DNA of 64,000 nt from the NCBI GenBank assembly GCA_051530055.1, contig CM121342.1, positions 620,001-684,000 on the forward strand, written 5' to 3'. Below, one piece after another: positions 55,548-64,000 of this stretch. Source of the DNA: Neoechinorhynchus agilis. Lineage: Eukaryota; Acanthocephala. Both the position numbers and the translations under genes were made by a program. The notes beneath the pieces were generated by a model. The model was not told the origin of the DNA. It made no database searches and saw only the letters and a program-made list of their open reading frames with translations. Numbering within the stretch: position 1 is the stretch's first letter; every line of letters begins with the position of its first letter.

Positions 55548-58500
55548 CTATGGAACAACATCGTCGCCAGCGTTTCGGGATTGATTGTCAAACTGTTCAG
55601 TAGTTGAGCTTTGTCTACTCTTTTTGTCATTCTTAACAGCACTTTCCTCCACATAGTCTCTTTCTTCAACTTTCCGGACTCGCATAATGGGAACGATGGA
55701 TATATCTCTTATAGCTCGTTGAATGGCGCAATTATTGACATGTTCACATTCAAGTCTGAAAATATTCCAGAGAGATCGCCGAGAGAGTTCGCATAGGGAA
55801 AAGAGGGTGCCCATCCATACTTTGGACAAGCTTCCAGGCCATAGGATACTTTTACCGACTCTAAATTTTCCTGTCCACGAAGCGCGAAGGAGTCCGTTTA
55901 AAAGAACTGCAGAAATATATTTAAGAGATGATCCGTAAATGAGCGGTTTACGGAAAATCCCGTTTTCCTCTACTTCATCATCTTGATTTATGCGTTCATC
56001 TTTAAGCATGAACAAATTCCAGTCCATATGAACATCCCAGATGAACTTAATCACCATATCAAGTGCTCCTGAGACTGCAAAACAGGCGTTCCAGAAGCTC
56101 GGACTGGTACCCGCCTGAACGATCGGTTTCAGAACGGCGAATGTGACGACCGGCATTCCGATTAAATACTTCATTGCATTCCAAAAATGTAGACGCACTC
56201 GTACCTCGTAGTATCGTCTACAACATTGAAGAAATCTTGATAGATGTGGAAGGAGAAGAACCACTAGCATTATAATCAAATATGTAGTACTAAGCTTTGT
56301 GCTCAAGTCAACGTAAGCCTTTGAAGAGATGGGACTTCCCTTGTGCCAATTATAGAATCCCATGAAGAAAACTCCGAAAAACACAAGATCTCCGAATACT
56401 GTTGTAAGACTGAGGAATTGATCGCCAATCCAGAAATGTCGAAATAAGACAGGGCGACATGATGGTCGGATTATTACATCGATTGATGTTCTCATATACC
56501 AGTACCTTGCTTTTCGATACTGAACATCGAAAGGGTTAATGAAAATCAGCACAGTGATCAGATGAGCAAAGAAAGGAAACAGAAAAAGGTTTTTGATTTC
56601 CATTATTGGTACATCGCTCGCCTGGTGGATTCTCCACATTGTAAGAAGGAGAGCGGAATGAGTCACTGTCAAAAACTGAAGTCCAATGTCTAATATATGT
56701 TCAAAGCTCATGTGATCACGCGGATCTAATTCAAAAATTAGTACATAATTAACGCCGTAGTGTTTCCAACAAAATGTACAAGCTGAAATGAATATTAATT
56801 CCAAGTCTATCAGGTATAAAGATCGATACATGTATGTAAGAACTGATATCCAGTGTAAGTCTAGAGGATAAGTCTTGAGTGGATTTGTCTCATTAAAATA
56901 TAATGGCGAATAGCGAGCTTTAGCAACAAGTGTCGTGTATCAATCGACGTGATTCTGGAAACATGAAGGATTCCAGGTCGTAAAAATGCGAAAGCGGAAA
57001 ATCGGTCTGGTAACTAAGGAAAAGAGAGTTAAAGTCCTAATATGATGAAATTCGTTTCTTATGGAGGTGGTATCTTCATAGCTTAAGGTGCCATACTTTC
57101 ATTCGATAAAACGTTGAGATGTTCAGATTTGGGGCTTAAAAACCTTGCATTTCAATGCCGGAATAACGAATTTTCTATGTTGATATCTCTTTTTAAAAGT
57201 AGGCAAATGACGGCTTTCGTGAGTATGGAAATTTAGTCCTAAATTATGCCGATATTAGCGAAAAAAATTGAAATAAGAAATGGAGGACTGAAGGAAGCAC
57301 GTCAGGTTGTTTTAAATTCCAATTAGAACGGACATTGCAGCCAGTATCCCAGACCAAAGTCCGATTCTAAACAGCACCCAAGCACTAGCTCTTTCATCTT
57401 CTCGTGTAACTCGCAACTGTCTCATCGCTTCGTGGCGGTTTCCACCCTCAAGTTTTTCAATATATATAGTTTCAATCGTACTAGTAAGATCACTGAGATC
57501 ATCACTTGTAAAGAATATTGAATCGACGACATTTTCATGGAACCAGATCATTCCACGTTGAGTACCGAATACCTTATCGTGCTTCTTTAAGATTTTGCGA
57601 AATCCCGTATAGTTGAGTTCCCTGTATTCCTTGATCAAAACAAGCATGAAGTATAATTCACTCATTCCTAACTTTAGAGCTTTCATTCTCCGTTTAAATT
57701 GAAATTCGTCCCTCTTGGTCCTTTTAATCCAAGAATCGCTTTATAGGAAACTAGCATAAGAATTTAAATTTAAACTTGGAATATGCAGGAAAGGGTTGAA
57801 GCGAATCTAATTACTTTAAACACTCGTGGTTATCTCATGTGGTATTTATTGCTCACAAAAATATCTTATCATGTTTGTGGCAGCATTCTTTGACGAACCT
57901 ACAAACTTGCTTATCTAATACACAATTCACTAGTTAAAATGTTTGCCGTTTGAAAAACAACTGTTCTTCATTTATGAATGCTTAAAAAGCCTAAATGGAT
58001 CAAAGAATGAGTATTGAACATAACAAAAAAATCATTACGAACAAAAACAGTAAGGATGGTTTGAAGATAATTTAGCTTCAATTTATAATTTAAAGTCTAA
58101 TCGATTTCAACGACATTGAATTGAGCGATTCTTGGTCTAAGGAGGTTGCGTTTCCGCTCCCAGAATTGATGAGCAGCGATTTTAGTAGACCGAATATTCG
58201 ACAAGACTCCAACGGGCGAGTCTTCTGATGGAAGCAATTTTTCAAAGTTTTGTTTTTTTGACTTTTCAAAGTCAAAATTTTCATCACCGAACGTCAGATC
58301 GATTTGTTGCTTTAGGACATTGAGCCTATTTTTTGATTCTTCGATTTTCGTCGCATAGAATTGGTTTATTTTTTCCAGTTCTCGTTTACATTGATCAAGG
58401 AATTCTTGATCGATATTTTCGTAGAACTCGCTCGTACTATCAGAAGTAATGAATCCATTGCTGAGTGCATTCGCTTGAGCAGAGTACAGGATCTCCTTCA

Positions 58501-58573
58501 TTTCATCATATCGAATGTATTCCGATCTCCATTCGGGTGCTTTATGAGTCGCAAGGTATTTGGCGAATTTCAT
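55548..58573 (-). CDS. XPR1: XPR1-type phosphate exporter (SPX-EXS)
   Basis: At least three coding exons. SPX: about 58150-58573 (MKFAKYLATHKAPEWRSEYI...), with the start chosen at this ATG because it matches the family N-terminus and directly follows a splice acceptor (TTTCAG). Middle exon: about 57312-57720, end of SPX and first membrane helix (FTGFRKILKKHDK homologue, then ASAWVLFRIGLW). The Lys-rich KILKKHDK helix binds inositol pyrophosphates in known SPX proteins. EXS exon: 55548 to about 56925 (GVNYVLIFELDPR, SRFLQCCRRYYEVR, WDVHMDWNLF, RRSLWNIFRLECEHVNNC, RDISIVPI). It then has a short polar tail. XPR1 is the plasma-membrane inorganic phosphate exporter. Exact splice borders of the first two introns are unresolved. 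The core looks complete. Confidence 0.88.
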
Positions 58574-58599
58574 CTGAAATGGATTTATTAGAAACAAGG

Positions 58600-60855
58600 T
58601 CTCAAAAGAAGAATTCAGCTTAAATCAGAGAAAAAAAGTAGTAGAAGACGTTTGTGGAAGGTAGCGAGATGAACCACTATGTGCGCTATATCTCTCAGGG
58701 GAACGAAAAGGCGCCTACGGGAAAGTTTCTCAGCGTCACTCACATAAGTCGTAGATACCATAAGAGAATTTACCTTAAAGCGCACTACTTCAAGCTAATT
58801 TTTGTCAAGCTGAATTTAAATTTTAAGACGCCCAAGTCGCGCAAAAGGTAAAGCGATGTCAAGATAGTGTGTTGCAACAAGATGAGTTAGTGCAACTCAC
58901 GTAGCTTATTAGGTTGTTTTTGTTGAGACCAAATTTTGTTTTTTGAATGGAACCCACTCAAAAGGGACTCGCAAAGTCTGAATTTGGGTTACCATGGAGT
59001 TGACAGAATACGAAACTTTTACAATTTTCAATATTGTTGGTATACTCGAACGCTCCAGAAATATGTGGCTCATTTGCCACACTTTCACGGCTTTATCGAT
59101 TAAAGTAGATGTCGTCGAATGGTGCGCAATTTGCTTAACGCTGCTCTGTTTGTTTGCTGGTATTAAAGTATGTTGCTTTGGTGTCAAGGTAATTGGTGTG
59201 GATACTACGCATTATAATGTTAAGATTTGAAGACCAGAGATCACATCCTCAAAGAAATGGAAATAATAGATCCTGAGTTTATCCTTCGTGATTGAAGTTT
59301 GCTAAAAAAGGAAGACGTTCTATCTGAAGAATGAAGTTTTGAAATGTAAATTTTTTACCAATAAATCCTGTAAATCGCCCCTGTTTCCCGAAGGTTACTA
59401 AAGCGATCGCTTTTTTGTTTCTGTAGACTTTGAAGTTTCGAATGGCTTCGAAAATACCCACTAAAATTTCAGGGATACCGAACGTGGGCGTAAAAACGGT
59501 GAAAAGTGTTTGTTTTCATCGCGTACGCAAGTGTTCATTGCTTTTGAGCAATAATTGCACAGATATCCCTATTCATGCTGAAGGATATGAACGGTGGAAA
59601 AGAATTCGAGTACGCCGCATATTGGCATATTTATTTTGTTCTTAAAATACGGCAAAGAGGATGACAAAAACATTAAGCTTCAAAGAACATGCATGGATAT
59701 CGTGAGTGCAGTGAAAACACAATAATGTTATGATTTTAAAATCATTATGTGAGCATTAATCAACTTGTATTTTACGAAAATTTGAAAAATGCCATAATGG
59801 AGAAGTGCTATGAAGTCTTAGAAAAATGCTAGTATGCAGATCGAAGATTTCCACGCGGAGTATTGCTTGTACAACTTAAGAATTTTAATCCACTATAGGT
59901 TTGGAAATTTGTCGGAATAGAACGAGAGAAACTCTAACGAGAATAAAGGCAGAACTTTTGCTTTTGTGAACTATAAAGAATTGGTTTGATTTTTGGCTAA
60001 CTGCTAACAGATTTCAATGCACATTCAAAGCGAATTTTCATAGCTTTTAGGTGATTCCTTCAGTTTTAAAGCAAGAAAAGTTGGATATCGAGTTTGTCAT
60101 CTTTCAAAATAAATCATTTTGATATGAGAAAAAACTGAAAAAAGAATTATCTTTATCAGCGTAAGAGAATAAAAATAAAAAGGTTCAATGTTTTCGAACC
60201 ATATTTGAAAGTGATTCTTGTTACCTCCCCAACTCGAATATCACCATACGGCTAAAATACCACTGGGAGTTAATTCCTGACTATATTTTAAACTCCCTGA
60301 TAAATAGTTTAGGCGTTTTATGATCGTGGTCACTTGTTTCCGACATTCGAACTCGTGTTCGTAATTCTTTGGATTGAATCATTTTCAAATCTTGCAACAA
60401 TTTCATTTTGCTGCATTTCGAAAAACAGGATGAAAACTAATGGAGACGACAATACGTGCCACCAAAATTAAACACTTCTGACGGGGTTTTCGTTGAAAAC
60501 TGCGATTTCCGCACTTCAAAATCTTAAATGCACCGACTTGAGGATTAAACAACGGTTTCTAATTAATGACATTTATTGGTCAAAATTGCTCGATTTTGGT
60601 TCTATGACTCGTTTTTGCAACATTGCTTTGAACTCATTACTCGTTAATACAGCTTTCAAAAACGTTGGTCGTTTTGTTCAAGAGTAATAATCAATAAACA
60701 CTCGAATCGTCTAAGTGATAGTGATCAATAAAAGTAAGCGCGCTGTATTTGTGGCCGTTTTTAGTGAAATCGATTTGCAAATACGGCACTCTGTACGCGC
60801 AATATCCATAACAACAACAAAATAAATTAACGCCGATTGCAAATAAAAATGGAAA
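58600..60855. other. Unannotated region upstream of XPR1 and the Ig gene
   Basis: Divergent intergenic region. Frames at 58654-58851, 58994-59230 (two hydrophobic stretches), 59430-59645 and 60493-60687 lack recognisable domains. The 58994 frame could be a membrane-protein exon, but nothing supports a gene. Confidence 0.3.
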
Positions 60856-60858
60856 AAA

Positions 60859-63298
60859 ATGAAAATAATTTCATTACTTTCGTTCGCCTATCTGTATGCA
60901 AGATCATTGGATGAATATGAAGATTGTATTAGACGACGGTTCGAAATAGCCAGAAATGGATTTGTCAATGGCATAGACGTGTTTGCTACTAGGAATTCGA
61001 CATTTATTTTTCACTGCCGTTTTTGTCCTCTATACCATGAAAACGATTCGAGGATTAGTTGGTTTAGATTTAGGTACAACACGAATGTGGTTGAAGAGAT
61101 AAAGACGGAACGTATTAAAACACCACTTGAGTACATTAATGATTTATTATTGGATAAATTAAATAAAGAAGCAAGATTCTATGCTGACAAGAATTTTCTT
61201 GAAATCAGATTGGTTAACGAAAAGGACGAAGGATGGTATTGGTGCGCAATTGATGGTTACCGCTTATTTTCATATCATCTGTCTGTGAGTTCTTTTGCAA
61301 TGAGTGAAGCTCAAAAAAGGCATCGCTCGGTTGTACTCGAGACAGCCGATTTCGCTAGAGTCGCAATTGCCTTTTAATTGAATGTACAAATTTATCTCTA
61401 CTATGTGAAACATTCATTTGATCTAGAAAAATCTGAAAGTCTAAATGAAGACCATTATTTAAACCTGATCTTCTAGTGATTAAGTCGAATGCAAATACCC
61501 ACTTTTAGGATCAAATCTAATAAAATCACAGCTATTTTGATTTGAAAAGACAAAAAATACTAATAGGCCAACCTTGGGTAATCATGTTCAAAAATTGAAA
61601 CATGTCATGGACATTTTCAAAAAATTATCTAAAAGTAATCAATAAAATTCCGTCCTTTCGTCCGTTACACCAGAACGCAGCTGAGTGATCCAGAGAGGCG
61701 GTGGTGTACATGTCTAAAAACATTACCCAGTAAATCATTAAAATTAATTTGAATCGGTGATGATTTAAACATTCAGTTTAATTGCCACTATTACTAAATC
61801 GATGAAAGATTCTTAATAGGTAGCCATTTTTATCTTTAGTTTTTTGAGATTGATTCATGTAAAATTTTTTTAGGAACATCAACTTTAATTCAAAATTAGT
61901 ATTATAAAAATAACGTATCTGCGGAAACGTCTTTAAAGAGCTTTTTCAACGTGAAATCTCCATTAGTTTTTTAAATTAAAATAAAAAATCGATCTTTATT
62001 ATTTTGCCAACTAGTAACTTCATTAATTCCCATTTGACTTAAAACCTTCAAACCTTCAACCCATCAAAGTCCAAGCGGTCTTGAAATTTGCCTTGCATTT
62101 TTTGACAATCTATCCTTCATAGGCATTAAACTTCCTGTATGAAGTCCATCTATTGCTTGTGGATATAAAAACTTAAGACGGAGAGATTATTTTTTGATAC
62201 ATATTCCATAAGAATTGTTTTTTTATCTTCCATTATGAACCTTTATACAAAAGCGTTCCTTTTTTTATGAAGAGTCTAAAAAATGGAAAGACGGTCATTT
62301 GTTAAGGATGATATTTTACGACCTTTCTCCCACATAAAATCTTATCTTAAAACAAATCACTGATGTTCTATTTAGTAGCTGTTGCTTTTGTCATTCAGAT
62401 CGATAACTGCTTTCAGTTTTCATTCTTTCATGCGGGGAATTCGCACCCTTCCTGTACGCTGCTACTCGCTATAGCAATTCCGTCTCTAACGTTTACACCA
62501 TCAGTCGACAGTCGTACGAACTTACGGAATGTCAGTGTCCCCAAAGAGCCGTTTGTCAACGTTTGGAGTACTGTTCAATCAAATTTGACTTAAGAGGTTT
62601 ATGGTCCACGTTCGAAACTGGATTATGGTGTCAATCGAGATCACTGCCTTATTGGATCCGAGACAAACATTTTGAATGGACCATCAAAACTAGGATTGTC
62701 CAATCAAGAATCGATTGCGGCAATGAGAGTGATCTGTCTTCATTTCAACTTATTGGACACTTAGCAACTGTCCGGACTTTAGCAGTAAAAGATAGAGATT
62801 CTGTTGAACTAGAATGTCCTTATCTTATTTATCCTTTTGAGGTTCAATGGATGCTCAATGGACAACCGGTTGAGACTAAAATTCAACCGACGTTGTTTAC
62901 GCTTTCTGTATATTGTGTTCACATTCAAATTTGTTTAATTTCCTATTTGCGTTTCTAAAGATGAACACGCAATCCTGGGGTATTCTAATATTGAAACTCT
63001 TTTTTTCACTCAAATTACCGTTGATCGTCGGCTGAATTTTACTCCTTTAGATGACATTGAACACCTAATGGTTGATCCATTATCGGGCAAATTGATTATT
63101 GTGGAACTGCGACAATCACATCTCGGGAACTACACTTGCGTTCACGCACCTTCGTCCATTACGCTCGCAGTGTTCCAGCTTATCTTGGACAGTAACTTAT
63201 CTCTGATTTCCACATACGTTCAGATTCCTGGAATCACTGCTTTCGTGATGGTGACAGTTATTGTAACCGTATCCTCGTGCTTTTTCGTAAGAGACTAG
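60859..63298 (+). CDS. Ig-domain type I membrane protein, FAM187-like
   Basis: Multi-exon gene. Exon 1 (60859 to about 61290) has a signal peptide (MKIISLLSFAYLYARS) and an Ig-like domain (FHCRFCP, ISWFRF, DEGWYWCAIDG), ending at a GTGAGT donor. After an intron containing a LINE tail, an exon from about 62420 encodes a Cys-rich bridge (ECQCPQRAVCQRLEYC, GLWCQSR). It then starts a second Ig domain (VELECPYLIYPFEVQWMLNG). The last exon (about 62961-63298) completes it (LGNYTCVHA) and adds one transmembrane helix (ITAFVMVTVIVTVSSCFFV) with a tiny cytoplasmic end. Two Ig domains split by a Cys-rich linker and a C-terminal helix is the FAM187 plan; similarity is modest. Internal splice sites are partly unresolved. 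Confidence 0.6.
61390..62410. other. Long intron of the Ig-domain gene
   Basis: AT-rich, without recognisable exons except possibly a short one needed to match splice phases. It carries a LINE family A tail at about 61655-61725. Confidence 0.4.
61655..61725 (+). mobile_element. LINE family A 3' tail fragment
   Basis: CCGTCCTTTCGTCCGTTACACCAG, CGCAGCTGAGTGATCCAGAG and GGTGGTGTACATG match the tails at 32.5, 38.4 and 53.6 kb. Inserted in an intron, sense to the Ig gene. Confidence 0.65.
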
Positions 63299-63400
63299 TT
63301 TTGGTGTAGTGCCACTGCTTTTACCATCCAGATTATGTTAGCATAATGCTTCCGACTTTCCCCATTTCTCACATATAAGGCCCATTTCTCTTTTTTCAGA

Positions 63401-64000
63401 ATGATATCCAGAGCATCACAACAAATGAGATCTTCGTTGGTCAAATCCATACCATCAGTCGCCGCGATTCAAAGTCGCCTCATATCTAGTGCAACGAATA
63501 AATTTAAAGTCCTCGTTTACTCCGCAAAGGAATACGACATTCGTCATCTACAGAAAGGGGTCGAACGCTCTTCTATCAAAGACCGTGTGGAATTAGCTTT
63601 CGAAAAAGAAAATTTAAGTGCTCAAACAGTGCATCGTGCTAAAGCTCACAATGGGATCTGCATCTTTGTCAATGATGATGCCAAATCTGGGGATGTTGTC
63701 AATAATCTCAAAAGCCTAGGAGTTAAACTCGTCCTATTGCGATGCGCAGGTTTCAATAATGTCGATGTTCATAAGGCAGTTAGTGGTGGAATTAAGTTGG
63801 CACGAGTGCCAGCTTATTCACCGTACTGTGTGGAACAAGGTTTCCTCTTTAATGCTGTTTTGGGTGGAACGGTCTTGTCCGAAATATTGCCAAGGATTTT
63901 TCTAATTTAACTCATTTAAATTTTTACAGTGCTAAAATCAACCAAATTGAAGATTTGACACATAAATACGCTAGAAAATCGGTCAATTTTGGTCGTCATC
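63401..64000 (+). CDS. D-2-hydroxyacid (D-lactate type) dehydrogenase, 5' part
   Basis: The N-terminal catalytic half of an LdhA-type NAD-dependent D-lactate dehydrogenase (pyruvate to D-lactate). A Ser/Arg-rich leader (MISRASQQMRSSLVKSIPSV...) that could target mitochondria precedes the domain. The domain begins FKVLVYSAKEYDIRHLQK and includes ICIFVNDDA, the signature LRCAGFNNVD and RVPAYSPYCVEQ. The Rossmann NAD-binding half would lie in exons beyond the window. After about 63840 homology is lost, so an intron likely begins there and a further exon starts near 63930 (TTTTTACAG acceptor). The ATG sits one base after a TTTTTTCAG acceptor and only 103 bp after the Ig gene's stop. Confidence 0.75.

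Noticed and set aside
58097-58290. A second minus-strand frame overlapping the SPX exon as a separate gene
   Set aside because: It is an out-of-frame reading of the XPR1 exon with no homology.
63401-64000. Bacterial contamination as the source of the D-LDH sequence
   Set aside because: It is joined to animal genes, has a eukaryote-like leader, a splice acceptor at the start codon and loss of homology at a likely intron.
1-64000. A CRISPR array, operon of bacterial type or phage-like defence system
   Set aside because: Spliced genes, LINEs, Penelope and Gypsy remains show a eukaryotic nuclear genome; no regularly spaced direct repeats with unique spacers were seen.

Overview
The window is nuclear DNA of an AT-rich invertebrate animal. 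Metazoan gene families (a Mondo/MLXIP-type bHLH-zipper factor, an XPR1-type SPX-EXS phosphate exporter, TAF1-type double-bromodomain proteins, an APC7-like TPR protein, a BTB-BACK protein and an Ig-domain membrane protein) lie among many degraded retroelements. Host introns are short: 49, 50, 50, 52 and 67 bp where both ends can be placed, with two candidates of only 22 and 30 bp in the Mondo gene. The proteins are strongly diverged from their vertebrate relatives. I cannot name the species. Short introns and fast-evolving proteins fit several small-bodied lineages, including mesozoans, some nematodes and mites.

Left part (1-9.4 kb): the 3' end of a fossil CsRn1-like LTR element, then two blocks (2332-5518 and 7748-9441) that are inverted copies of sequence at 48.1-53.6 kb, separated by a 3'-truncated LINE. 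The first block holds a frameshifted APC7-like gene and a bromodomain-gene fragment. The second holds an intact secreted Thr/Glu-rich repeat protein. The two blocks are in swapped order relative to the right-hand locus, as expected if the copy passed through a circle.

Middle (9.9-32.6 kb): the multi-exon Mondo gene (minus strand, 11.6-14.0 kb), an orphan ORF (20.65 kb) and a two-exon BTB-BACK gene (24.2-25.6 kb), embedded in LINEs of at least four kinds, an internally deleted LTR fossil with a tRNA-like segment beside it, and a Penelope-like element whose GIY-YIG endonuclease region is split by a LINE.

Right-middle (33-45 kb): three tandem minus-strand units at 33.3, 36.1 and 39.1 kb encode short coiled-coil proteins, two of them behind matching TATA boxes. 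Foldback elements have inserted between units, and the neighbouring unit preserves the empty sites. A three-exon TAF1-type bromodomain gene follows on the minus strand.

Right part (47.3-64 kb): a second bromodomain gene, the intact APC7-like gene and the intact repeat-rich secreted protein gene (all plus strand; the presumed parent locus of the left-hand blocks), LINE debris, the XPR1-type gene (minus), then an Ig-domain transmembrane gene closely followed by a D-2-hydroxyacid (D-lactate type) dehydrogenase gene that runs off the right edge. These last two may form an operon-like pair. Mondo (sugar-phosphate sensing), XPR1 (phosphate export) and D-LDH (pyruvate/D-lactate) all touch metabolism, but nothing in the sequence shows that they act together.
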